Source: Phallus indusiatus (taxonomy: Eukaryota > Basidiomycota > Agaricomycetes > Phallales > Phallaceae). Taken from it: a DNA stretch of 64,000 nt. The notes under the pieces are model-generated. The model saw only the letters and a list, made by a program, of their open reading frames with translations. It did not search any database and was not told the origin of the DNA. Positions 46,515 through 58,468 of the stretch are shown one piece after another (position 1 is the stretch's first letter; every line of letters starts with the position of its first letter). The translations under genes were made by a program, and so were the position numbers. The stretch is taken from contig JAQFWX010000113.1 of the NCBI GenBank assembly GCA_027605045.1, positions 47,293 through 111,292 of the forward strand, in the 5' to 3' direction.

Positions 46515-49500
46515 CCGAGATTGGATGCGAACAAGGCGTTGCGAAGCAGTGGTAGTGGATCAGATATCTTTTCTAGGCGGGAGAAACGCGAATCAGATTG
46601 CTATCCGTCAAGTAGATTGGGACCGGTAGCTTCTACCTTTCAGTTGCTATGAACCTGTAGTTGCTAGTTGGTGGCTGTTGCTGGGATGACTGTCGGTTGC
46701 TATGTTCGTTGAAGGAGTATAGAACCAATCGGGATGCGGACTCGGGGGAGAAAAGTGATGTTTGGCTGCTGAGTATTGCTAGGAATTGGAGTTGCTTGAT
46801 GATACGAGATAGATACGCAGTGAAGTGAAGGAAAGAAAGAGAATGGGACAGGGTGTATATATACACATCATCATGGTAGCACGACACGGTTGACTGAGCT
46901 TGAGCTGACATGAGATTGTGCAAGCGTGACATTGACTGCTGTCACCGGTGTCACCACTCCGGCACAGCGGCAAAGTCCGATTGGGCTGTGATACAAGATA
47001 CGGCCCCTCAACCCAGCTCTTGGACTAAAACCACCGTTTAAAATCGGCGAAGGAATCAACACGTAACACGCATTTTAAACGTGTCGTCTCTTTTCTCTCT
47101 CTCTTTCAATCTCTCTAAGAGTTCCCTGATCCTTTGATGGATGTGTATTTTAGATTCTAGATCCAAAGATTTATCGAATCGCATACTCCGTTATCAATAA
47201 TTATATTATTATTTTGATTTTCTTGTCCGGCTTTAGTCTCGTCCCTGCCAAACTAGCGATTGTTTTCGACTTCGAACTCGCACTTGGCTCGAGTTTCCCG
47301 TGCCGGTTACGATCCATGATATCATCCACTTGGTATGCCACTGTATTATCGACATGGCACGTTTCCATTTGCACATCCATTTACATTACTATCTCGCGCG
47401 CGCGCATTCGTCAACAACTCCTCTTTGCAAGCTTTTTTGCATGCCTTGCTTTTTTTTCAAAGTGCTGCGCAGTCGTCAACTGCGGATCCCCGACGGGAAC
47501 TTTAACTTCCTGGGCTATAGTATCTGTCTTCTTTTTTTTTTTTTTAATTTCCGGATGCTACTGGAGCTGGGCTTCAGAGCAATGTATACATACGTACGGC
47601 GGACAGCTCAACGCTCTACGTTACAGCTGGACGTTTGGACGTTAGACGCAACGCAAACCAGCCACTACTTGGTGTCAATATTTATCTCAAACCCCGGTCC
47701 CCGAGCCTTCCAAGTTCTCAAAATTATTATCATTCTATACATTTGTAAAATTGCACTTGGCATATTTGCTTTATTTTTAAACAATATAAATTCATTCTTT
47801 CTAGTAAATGACCTGCAACCCTCGAATTCTGGCGCCGTACGACGCGTATCACAGTAGTATGGGTACCGAACTCAGATCCTCTGCAACTACCAATTGAGTG
47901 CATCACAACACGAGGCCAGATGCGAGGCCTCCTCAACATTGACAGGCTTTCATAGAGCCAGCCTCGGTTAGTCGCATATCAAATAAACCATTAATTATCA
48001 CCATCGCCATCTTTTTCCCTCTCTCTCATTATCAACGATGAACTCCTTCTCTCCTTCGATAATAAATAAGAAAATACATTCTTCATCACATCAATCCCGA
48101 CTATATCACTCATAAATACATACATATTACTAGTCCGGCGAAGGGTTCTCAAAGGCGGTTTAGTAATTCACGTCGGTCACCGTTCTGTCTTCTCCCGCTG
48201 GCTTCCTCTGAAACCCGGACTCACCTAATATCCGTTCCTTCCTCCTCCCAAAAAATATTGGAATTTCTCTCCGTCCGCCCGCTTAATTCACCTTACTTGG
48301 CATCCATCTATTGTCTCATTTTGATTAGTCCCCCGATCCTTTTACGTACTTTGACCCGCCCGCCCCGTCAGTCAAATCAACCATTTACGACCCCAAATTA
48401 TCAAGCCATACTACACATAATAATACGTGTGTACGATTTATAGTCCAGCTACACGCCAGTTCCGTTTATCACGGCATCAACTCACATACCATCATCCATA
48501 CATATTGTATGTACCGTCCATTTGCAAAATGGCGAACCTTTTTGCAAGCAAGTTTCCATTCCACTATTTGAGTTTTGAGTTTGAGTTTGATTCGTCGAGG
48601 AACACACTCGCCATCCTGGTAGAAAGCTTTAGCGAACATTTACTATCACCATCTTCGAGAGTAGCATTAAATGTTCAATTTCCCTTGTCTTTCTTCTTCT
48701 TCTTGATTAGCGATGTCGAGTCTCAATAATGCCTCAGGTCCGCTACCGGACGTGATCGGGGACAAAGTCGAACATTGATGAGTGGTGGCCATGAGTAAAT
48801 AGCCACCAATTGTCAAAGACTAGTGAACTTACTTGCACGAGGCGCGGCTAGCGGCCATGGCAGAAGAAGGGTGAAAAAGGGTGAAGCAAAGTGAGTTATA
48901 TGAAGTACAAATTGGTTTTAAAGTGAAGACTGAAATGTGCGTGGCTTTTGCGAGGAATTGTGATGTCGAGACAATGTCAACTCTTAGGCCTGTGCGGCGG
49001 CAACGCGTTGAGGTACACCGTAAACGAGGCCGACGGGCGCTTACCCTTGTCGGCGTCGGCCGTCGGGCCAAAAATTTCTGACTCAGCGCCGACGCTGAAA
49101 ACTGCGTCCTCACTAAACCTGAAATAAGCGTTTTCCATACTAAATTCCAAGGTAGTCATCCAAGAGGAAATACTAAAACCGAAGAAGAAAATCAAAGAGG
49201 TCCATTCCATCTAATCAAAAAATTCCCTAATCACTATCACTCATCCACGCAAGCGCAGTATCACAATCAAAGTTATCATTATCATTATCACATTGACACG
49301 TACCACAAATCACTGCGTTCCTGGCTCAAGCTCAAGGATCTCCTATGTCAATTAGTCTTGTTATCACATCTGTTCCGATATTTCAACTTGATCGGGTGAA
49401 AAAGACGAAGCGGCACAGGAGAGGAAGATTTTCTACAGGCTCACTTCTCGGATTGGTAACGCGTTCCGAAGCTCTCAAAGAAAATAGTCAATGTTCTCTA

Positions 49501-49719
49501 CTCAAAAATTTTGTTTGGCTTTTGAGCTCAAGATCCGAGACTAACTCCCGAAGGCCAATAGTTTATGGTTCCGCACTTGACCTTGAAGCTTGGACCTATG
49601 ACTATTGAGACAATGGAACTCGAAGCTTACTGGCGGCGCACGGACCGTGGTCCATGGCACAAACGCGATTCCGACTTAGTTTCACCAAAAATGGGATTAT
49701 AACATTACCTGCACACTTC

Positions 49720-50600
49720 TTCTGCTCATTGCTCTATTCTCTTCGTCTTCCTTTCCTTTTCCTCGTCCTCGCATGACGACTGTGACCTTCTCGCTTGAAA
49801 AAAAAGGCCGGTACCGAGAGCAATCGGACACGAGGCCGCCCTGGCCCACTTCACCTGTGCGTGGCAGTCCACACACAATATACAGTTGCAGTGAAAAGCT
49901 GTTCGTAGGAACCTTTTCTTTTTTTCCCCAGCGAGGGAAGTAAGTCTCAGGCCAGTATGATGATGATGATGATGAGTAATCCATATTGTGTCTAATCTGG
50001 ATGATTGGCCTGATTCTTTCGGATTATCTTTTGGCTCTCACCTTCCTTTACAGTGTCATGGGATCACTGATTTGAACGTCTGAAGAACCGCATTCGGTGC
50101 TGTTGCTATACTGGTAGTGCCACATAGAAGCCCTTAAGACCTGAGCGAATTCCATTGGGCGGGCGGGCTATCCATTAAAGGGAATGATAAAGAGGTAAGT
50201 AAATATAGCTCAATATTTCTTCTCTTTTCTGCTCTTCTTTTGTTTCCATCGCTTATAAGATTCAGACTCAGGAATTTTTCCACCGACGAAGCAGCAGCAG
50301 AGCCATAAAGCTCGGAGTCTATAAAGAGAGCGTGTGAGAAAAGCTATCAAGGAGCCTCATACATACCACGAGGTCAGATGCGCGCACGCCATATCATTGA
50401 AAAAAAAAAACCAAGATTGCGAGATTATCTTAAGCTTGTGGTTTACTGGATGAGCCATTTGTGAGCGCGCATGGGCCAACATACAGACCATGGACACGGG
50501 GCCCCGCTAGGGCACCTCACATCCCGCGATCTTTAATATTCAATTGCTGTTCCACATGTTGGCCATGGCTCTGATCTTTGTCTATCGCGTCATGGTTTTT
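49720..50600 (+). repeat. Diverged duplication, copy A
   Basis: Collinear landmarks are shared with 51500-52260: CCGAGAGCAATCGGACACG (49814; CCGAAAGC in the other copy), TCTAATCTGG, TTTTCCACCGACGAAGCA (about 50277) and ACACGGGGCCCCGCT (50494). The offset drifts between 1642 and 1777 bp because of indels. No coding content is recognised. A (GATGAT)n run lies at about 49957-49975. Confidence 0.7.
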
Positions 50601-51499
50601 TTTTTCTTGCTAAGGCCTGCAGTGTAGGGTTCAAGCCCAGCGATCAACGATCGTAAGTCTCGCAATGTTATGTATGAACAGGACTCAGCCTGAACTGATT
50701 GTTACACTAGCACGCCAATAGGTTATGTTTTGCAGCCATATGTTTATCGCTTTCCCCTTTCATTTCTCTTTTTGTGTTTCATTTTACTATTCAGGCATAC
50801 ACTCCCGATTGCAAACGTCTATTAATACCTTCATGAGACCACCTGGTCTGCACGTGAACGTTGAAAGTTGAAGTGATCAAAGTTCTCTGATAAAGCTGAT
50901 CAGCTAGTTGCTAGATTAGATTGCAATAGCTTTCTGTGGACATTCCATGAATTCGAACCATTTAACTCTGCAACGGCGAATGACTCATCTAGGGTGGGTA
51001 CCTTCAATTACGAATTGACACGTGTGCACAGTCTCTCTTGTACCATTTGCTGATAACGTTTCCTTGAAGGAGATCTCTCAAACCTGTTGCCCAGCTGACT
51101 GCGACTCGACGTTAAACGATCAGTCTGCAGAGTATTATCACTCGTTTTTCAACCCAAGGATCATCTGATCAATTCCCATATCGATGCAGCTATGCACAAT
51201 AACAGGGCCATAATACCGGATTTGGCATAGCCACTTCAAGAGCTTGAATGTAAGAATCTGAAATTTTCTCGAGCGAATGACCATTTCATTGACCGTCTCA
51301 CGATAGAACTATTTCTACATACTTCTTTCATAAAGGCCTTGTACGAAGCATTGATAAAGGCATTATGCGAACTTCAACTTCAGACAGCATTCGCGACGGT
51401 AGACGCGCGATTCGAACGCGGTATTGTCCCTGGCACTGGCAGATTGCAATTCTCGAGCTCTTCATTTACCGAAAAGGCTAAAGACAATACCTAAGATCA

Positions 51500-52260
51500 A
51501 ACCACTGCTTCTTCTCTCGTATGTTTTCCTCTTCCTGAACTTATTCCCATGATATTATGATGCTATTGTTCGCTTGGAAAAAATCCGGCACCGAAAGCAA
51601 TCGGACACGTGGCTTCGAACAGGCTCGGAGCCGTATTGCACGTCTGTTTAATGACTATGCGGTAGGTAATGCTGCTCGTAGTTCATATCATATCTAATCT
51701 GGGTGATTTATCCCCTTTAGTCAGCCACAATATCATAAATTTCGCAGAAAGACATTTCGGGTTTAGATAGCGATACTCGCTTAGACGACTCTACAGTCTT
51801 CCTACCGGGTCGTGCATTTCATCTCGGAAAAGAAACTTTATCCTGTCATACTTACCTCTTCTCTTCCCTTCTTCTGTTTCCTTGACTTCTTGCCTGGTAA
51901 GATTTGCACTCCAGGAAATTTTCCACCGACGAAGCATAATAAAATGCGAGAAGTATAAAAATTCCCAAGCCCCAGGACCCCTCAAGTTCATTTTGAACAC
52001 GAGGCAAAACGTGCGTACACAAACCTAACAAACCCGAACTTTACCACCTCATGTCCACCGTAGTCCACCACACACACGAATTATACTAACAACAATGAAC
52101 ATCCTACAACATGCCCACGTTGGTTGGTGAGATGTACGTTATGTACGTTATGTACACCGTGATAAACACGGGGCCCCGCTGCGGCGTCGCGTTATCCATG
52201 ACTGATCATGATGCACGAATATCTCAGTTGACCTAATATGTCTATCGCATGTTAATAGAC
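51500..52260 (+). repeat. Diverged duplication, copy B
   Basis: Counterpart of 49720-50600, with the same landmark order. Boundaries are approximate because similarity fades at both ends. Confidence 0.7.
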
Positions 52261-55211
52261 TATATTTACCCAGGGTCAAGTCCACGATCATTAATTGTTC
52301 ATTAAATGCCAGACTTCGTCCCACATACCTCCTTGAAGAAAATTTAGACCACTCCTAATACCAGCTCTGACTGCGGCTATAAATTGCTTTAATTTTGTGC
52401 GTACCTCATTTCTGACAAGAAGCGAAATTCTAATTATATGAAAAGAACAAAGCTTTTATACCCCTGGTGTGTATTTCAGAGATCCTAGATTAAAAAAGCT
52501 GGTGACCGCTCTTCAAATACACGAAACACCCGCCAAATATAAAGTCGTGGCGAAATAGGATACGCTAGAAGACACATTGATTCTATTTCCCACGTCGCTC
52601 TTGTTTAAGTTTTTCCGCCGGTCGTCGAAAGAATCCACTGGTCAGGAGAATGAATATCTGCAGATGCCGTATCTGCAACGATTAATGATGGAGTCGGACT
52701 TCGCAACAAGCTATTTTCCAGAATTTTTCCAATTGATTGGCTGTTCCGCCGTTTTTTATGTTTGCAGGTATTTTACTTCCGACTCTGAATTCATTGGCGT
52801 ATCTGCTTGGTACTTCTTACGTGAAAATAAAAGCGGGTGGATTGGGAGATTAGATACGTTTCTGAGAGGAGTAGTGGATAAAGCACAGCGGTGAATACAA
52901 TGTTGTTTGGATCAGTTGCGATTCTATGACCTCAGACTGGTATGTATGTAATACTTATCAGGCTCGGACTCATGCCGTCTACGGGTCGGATATGATTATC
53001 TCAGGGCTAAATTTGATTGTATAGGTGCAGTTGTGTAAGACATAACCAGGCGAGATCCTTCAAATAGTGGATAATCGCAAGATTTAGAATACAATCAAAA
53101 CGAAATCGGAGCGGACGAGCCCAGTCAGTCAGTGTCAATGGGCAGCAGCGGTGTGTGCATCACACACGCAGCCGCTTGCCCCACCCATCCGGTGCGTTCG
53201 TCAAAATCTTACCATACATACATACGACCACCACTAACCATATCCAAAAAAAAGTCCGCCGAAGTCTCAACACCCCCACAAAGTTTTATTTATGCGAAGC
53301 GTTGGCTCAAGTTGCTCACGATAATGCGCATCCGACCTCGTGTCAACGTCGCATAATGGATTTAGGTTTCAGCGCTTGGTTTTGCGTTAGGTTTTTACGG
53401 TTGGCTTTTCACCAGGTCTAGGACCCGAAGTCCGAGTGCGCACGTGGTCGTATTCAAGTAGATGGGTTTGGAGGAGCATCAAGAAACTGTAGCGGGATGA
53501 GTCCAACAAATCCATCAGCTTCAGCTTCAACTTTGAACTTTGTTGATGGACGGGGAAAGAAAAAGACAGATTTCTGCCTTCTTTCTTATTGAATTTAATA
53601 ATATCAACTCATGAACATGTGTAGTGTCTAGGACTATTGTCGCAGATCAGCCATTTGATCATCTTCAAACATCATGATCGTGGCAAAGAAGTTTTCTGCC
53701 ATGATTGCTCGTACTTAGACAGCTTTATAATACCAATGGGTCTTGAAGAACATGATGATGGCACCGATACTAGGTTCTTTTTGTTCTTGGAACAGCCCCT
53801 GTCAACCCCCTACCGTCAAGAAGTCGAAGCCTGGTCGGTTGTAAGATGTCTCCGCATGGTTATCCCCATTCTTGAATATGCGAGATGGCCGAGATGATTT
53901 TGTTTTATGTTCGCAATATACCACGATAGAGCTGTCAGATTCCATGTTCTGATGAGTCGTACTTCTCAACACGATGATGTATTCAATAGACTAAGTGCCA
54001 TGCTATGCCATTGAACTGTTTCGAATCTTAGTGGTTCGAGGCGATCCGGGAAATCTCCCCACCATACCCCGCTATTCTGACAAGTGGGAGTGGCAGCCTG
54101 TTAAAGTACCCTGTTTAGAATTCGGAGGAGCAAACGCCGGCACGAATCGTTGTCAGCGAAGCGAGTCTCGTGGGAGTTCTAAGTATATCGTTTATGGAAT
54201 TCTGAAGACCACCAAGACCACTAACAAACCATTGACTGCGGCCAGAGCGCTCTCTCTATTCTGGCGCATCTCTTGCACCAAGGTGGTCCCAAGTTCATAT
54301 CCGAGTCGATTCGTCACTTCACCATCTGATTTCAGCTGTGATCATGATAATCTCTCAATATGTCTGAGAGATATCATCAAAGCACTTTTGCTTGCATGGT
54401 GTTGAACTTCCCGCGGATAAATTGTATCTACAAGAATGACAGGATGTTCTAGACTGACGTATAATATCAAATCCGGTGCTCATGATATGTGCATATAGAT
54501 GAGCTCCGCACTTGCATACTGCCGGAGAAGTTGAAGTTCGAAGCTAGGGTTGTGGCGAAAAGTCAAAAATAAGTTTGGATTCCCTTTTTTAGAGGGACCG
54601 CTCGTACTAAAATACCTGACCTCGAATGATATACACATCCATTTGAACAGGTATTTAATTGAACACCGCAACTGTCACAATTCAATAAACTAGATAGGTC
54701 CACGTCCTGTGCACACACGTGACATAACCTGTGTATTCTCATGGCCCTGACATAGCTATGATCCAAAATCAAATGGAGTGCCAGTCGATGCTAGCCTTTG
54801 TAGATCAGCATTAATGCGACGACCATGGGAAAAGAATTACTCGAGTTGTTATATGTAACGATCTCGACTTTCAAGGTAAGCGCGCTCGGGACCTCTTCGC
54901 AATTGGATATTGACTCAAAAATGACTCGAGTAATTGTCGTTAGCTCCTTTTCGCTAGCATCCGGTGTCTTATTGGTGTTCGCGCTGAAATCTCATGGTAC
55001 ACTATTACGTCTCCAAAAGATGAAGAAGCCAACATGAGTTGCATGAGTCAAGCATGCTTCTGCCGGCGGTGCTGCGCGCGCTCAGGGTCGACGTCGTAGC
55101 ACCAGTAGGCAGTGCGGCGCACAGGTTGGATTTAATAATTTCAGACTAACGCAGCGCCTGTGTATCACACAAAAGGGAGATTTTCAGAGAAAAGACGAAG
55201 CTAAAAAAACG

Positions 55212-55218
55212 TTTATAA
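55212..55218 (+). promoter_or_regulatory. TATA box of member I
   Basis: TTTATAA in ACGTTTATAACC, 155 nt upstream of the ATG at 55373. Confidence 0.5.
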
Positions 55219-55372
55219 CCTCTTCGAAGATTGCGTATTCTGAGAGACCCATCTACCGCAACACCTAATCTTCTTAGGACATATCAGTGTCTCACATAAA
55301 GGTCTTGCTAACTACGCAACTCCTATCCTTCTTCACGACTACTCATCTCTCAAAACAAATCCACAACTTGTA

Positions 55373-55933
55373 ATGGAATCATCCCGGTCTCGAGCTCCCT
55401 ATGCACCCGCTTTGAGGACTATCGAGCTTCCTTCAGAGTACGAAAACTCGAGTCCAAGATCAGCTGGTACGAGCGCATGGAGTACCTCGCACGGCTACAT
55501 GACACCACTTTCTCCTTCGTCTTCATCAACATCCTCTAGCAGGAAAGCCTCTAGCCCTTACTATGAACAACTCCCAACTAAAAGGCTATCGCAAAAAGGT
55601 AAGCTTCCAACAGGGAAAAAAAACCGAAAGATGATAGTAACATACCTTGCAATAGATATGCCGTCTACTCCCTCATCACATTCATCCGCCGCATCTCATG
55701 CTAGATCATATCATCAGCTGCCGCATAATCAAAATGATTACTACTCGTCCTCTGAGAATGGCTACTATTCACCTGATTACCAGTCGAGGCGATACAGTCC
55801 TCAGGCGACCAGCCCCTTGAGGTCATCATACCCAGAATATCCACCCTACGCTCCATGCACCCCGTACAAGCCTTTACCGTCGGTATCAGGACCTTATCCT
55901 ACTCCTCCACATGAACACAGGCCTCTCCCATGA
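55373..55933 (+). CDS. PLP/TPP-family protein I
   Basis: Exon 1 is 55373-55598, the intron 55599-55655 (57 nt, GTAAGC..GCAATAG, phase 1) and exon 2 55656-55933, giving 167 aa. The intron is a multiple of three with no in-frame stop, so the frame is open even if unspliced (186 aa, adding a Lys-rich stretch). Module 1 is diverged: YAPALRTIELPSEYEN, with Glu in place of the first Pro of PLP. Directly after the junction is DMPSTPSSHSS, a weak version of module 2. Exon 2 is longer than in the paralogues and rich in Tyr, Ser and Pro, with repeated Y-Y-S and Y-x-P motifs, and ends in PYPTPPHEHRPLP. No signal peptide or membrane segment. Function is unknown. Confidence 0.8.
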   Translation: MESSRSRAPYAPALRTIELPSEYENSSPRSAGTSAWSTSHGYMTPLSPSSSSTSSSRKASSPYYEQLPTKRLSQKGKLPTGKKNRKMIVTYLAIDMPSTPSSHSSAASHARSYHQLPHNQNDYYSSSENGYYSPDYQSRRYSPQATSPLRSSYPEYPPYAPCTPYKPLPSVSGPYPTPPHEHRPLP

Positions 55934-56602
55934 CTTGACTCTGAACTGACGTCGGCTTTTTTTCGAATCTTTTGTCTTTTTATCTTCTTTAACTTCGTCT
56001 TCATCTTAATCTTAATGTTATTCTTCATCTTCATTCTCATCATCTATATTCTCATTACCTTCATCTCCATCTCCATTTTATACCCCATCCCAATCATCTA
56101 ATCATCTGTACCGCTATACCCATAATGATAAAACACGCTTAAAACGTACTTAGCTACATATACCGCTTCATCTTCCGACTCTTTTACATTATGTAACTTT
56201 GTAGCACTGGTTTGCAATCATCCGAATTTGACATGCTGAAAAACAAGCCTAAAGACTTGTTGATGGAAATTTGAGCGAATATGTAGCGAGGAACGGGGCT
56301 GCGAAAGAACAGCCATAGCCCCAGCGTGCACGTCGTGAAGCGAGCACAACTCCGATTCGAGTCCAGAAGACGTCCAGTCCTTAAGGCATGGGAAAGTAGG
56401 GACGAGTCTAGCAACAGCCAGGCACGTAATCCTGCGTAACCATGTGCATGAACAGCCACGTTATTAGGGACATAACTTTTTCTGATTTCCTTGTATTCAC
56501 GACAGATACAACAATAAGTATTATAAGATACAAATAATACAAATTCATTAATCTCATAATCAAACAAGCACCGCTGACATTAAGAGCGGTTCTTGAGACA
56601 GT
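55934..56602. other. 3' flanks of member I and the DUF6533 gene
   Basis: The + strand 55960-56110 is a T/C-rich series of TTCATCTT-like units, typical of the 3' flanks of this family. The minus-strand frame 56184-56567 follows the stop of the DUF6533 gene and has no recognised domain. Confidence 0.45.
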
Positions 56603-58453
56603 TCATACATATGCCTCCAATTGATACACATCCGGGGTATTACTAGGGATGGATCGGCTCTGGCGGTGGATTTCGTGACCCTCGGTTGACCTCAAAGTCA
56701 ATGATCGAGTTTCTTCAACGTCGACAGAACCGATTTCATCATCATCTTCATCGATAATGAAATCGGCCATAATCCGAGAGTTTGCGGCTTGGAAAAACGT
56801 TGTAATTGAAAATTGCTGGTGATCATTGCTTGGTAGTGCTGCTGGTCGTGCTACAGACCAATCTAGGTTCCCATCCATCGTTTCGTCAGTATATGATGAA
56901 CGAGTGTTCTGTCTACGTAGGTCGAGCAGGAAGTCGGTCACCATGACTGATGAAAACCTGTAAGATAAGTTGTTAGACTTGTTTTTTTTTGCTCTGACTC
57001 ATTGTGAAAAACCGACAAAGTAACCAAAGTTCCAGTGATCTCTGATTGAACTGACTAGAAGCCCATGAGTTTATGTCAGTCTAGGAGAAAAACATGACAA
57101 ACGCTAGTAAACTAAATGACACGACGTTTTCCAACATGTTCAGACGGTTTGAAATATAAAAATGAAGTACGCACAATGGAGATCATTTCCTGCGCGGCTA
57201 GAGCTATGACAAACCTGAAAGTAATAAACATCTGAGAAATAATTTTATAATGAACATTTCGTACAAGTATCTAAGCAGCCCTGAAAACATTTGAGTACAC
57301 AAAACACCACAAGCAAAATTTTGAGACTGAAAGCATAAACAGTACCTTGCTTTATTAGTATGCTTCCAAAACCATTTTTTATCGTAGATTTAGACTTGAA
57401 TCTTTCCCAAAGTTCATAAACCGTGAAAGCAAGTATAATAGTATCATTAGCTATTCCGCATGCGAGTTCAGCAGTGATAACTAAAATAAACATTGTCAGA
57501 AGCTCAAAAAAGGGGATGGATGTAACATTTACGCCTGAAAAGGTAAATCAGAGTGGGTTCGAGACGGTAGCGTTGAAAAACAGAGATTTTTTTAAAAAAG
57601 AACTGAAACCTACGAAGTTCCAGCAGTAGAATAATCAATCAAGCATCCAGGATCCATGCTTATGCCTGGAGAAAAAAGAAAGATCAACGGGGGTGTATTT
57701 CGGACATAATGCTCATGATATACCAGTGATGTATACCGCTATATCGGCTAGAAATGTGCTTCCCAGAAGGATTATTGCCAACCATTTCGTTCTTGACAAT
57801 GCATATGCGCGAAGGCACAATAAACCTATATGCACACAAGACCGCGGGTAAACATCAATTGGATTGCCACTGCCACTACCAAACGTACCTCGTACACCGA
57901 TTTGAAAAAATATTTGTAATACGTTTGCTGTGTTTGCTAGAGCATCGCATACACTGTTGAAATCTTCATTAATATTTTACGATTACCATCTAAACTCAAG
58001 AGAAAGTACCCTTGGTTCTTTATGTATGTCGTTAATTTAGAAGACAGTTGTCGCGATGAAACTCACCTCTGCTGCTTTAGTCCATATACTAGATATGATT
58101 TCCAGCATGTAAAAAAACGGTTGGATATATCGTGCGAACACATATAAAACCACCGGAAAGCTCATCGGCCTTTGCCAGATTAACCGCACTTCTTCATCGA
58201 ACGAGATAATTATGTGATATACCACCACGGCTTGAGTAAGTGAGAACATGTTTCAAAACCACTGGATACTGTTGAGAAAACGTACTTAGACTAGCAAGGA
58301 CCGTGTACAGTGAGGCGTATCTGAGGCCATAAGACTCAGTGAAGAACATTTGCATTTGGTATTATGGATATGAAAAAGAACATACGCATCATTGAGCTCT
58401 TTAATCAACTCATGTACTTCGTCGGACAGGTCAGGAGGTATTGAGTTGTTCAT
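56603..58453 (-). CDS. DUF6533-type multi-pass membrane protein
   Basis: Integral membrane protein of a large fungal family of unknown function. Recognised by the N-terminal signature after splicing: YASLYTVLASLTVVVYHIII, then FDEEVRLIWQRP and a conserved ARY. Minus-strand exons: 58453-58386, 58320-58286, 58230-58090, 57963-57889, 57825-57724, 57665-57614, 57534-57346, one or more unresolved, and 56946-56603. Hydrophobic segments include VLYVFARYIQPFFYML, ANVLQIFFQIG with LLCLRAYAL, WLAIILLGSTFLADIAVYI, FFELLTMFILVITAELACGI and TVYAFSLKILLVVFCVL, so about seven are likely. The C-terminal tail is acidic (DFIIDEDDDEIG), probably cytosolic. The junction between 57614 and 57534 does not keep frame with the obvious sites, so a misread junction, an error or a frameshift is possible. 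The start at 58453 is the first ATG in the exon 1 frame. Confidence 0.72.
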
Positions 58454-58468
58454 ACCGTTACTATTCAA

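Larger units (their letters stand above)
46535..55372. other. Long intergenic stretch with a diverged duplication
   Basis: Nearly 9 kb without a supported gene. The frames at 47214-47857 overlap each other, are Phe/Ile/His-rich from T-rich sequence and look like artefacts. The frames at 52577-52894, 53637-53897 and 53995-54405 have no recognisable domain. A duplicated segment occurs at 49.7-50.6 and 51.5-52.3 kb. The last part holds the promoter of member I. Confidence 0.45.

Noticed and set aside
47214..47857. Overlapping frames of 143 and 185 codons
   Set aside because: Two overlapping frames with T-rich composition, poly-Phe runs and a non-ATG start for the longer; no family signal.
50620..50650. 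tRNA B-box-like GGTTCAAGCCC
   Set aside because: No matching A box or cloverleaf could be found around it.
53637..54405. Two consecutive + strand frames of 86 and 136 codons
   Set aside because: Both depend on non-ATG starts, lack recognisable domains, and no convincing intron joins them. A decayed gene cannot be excluded.
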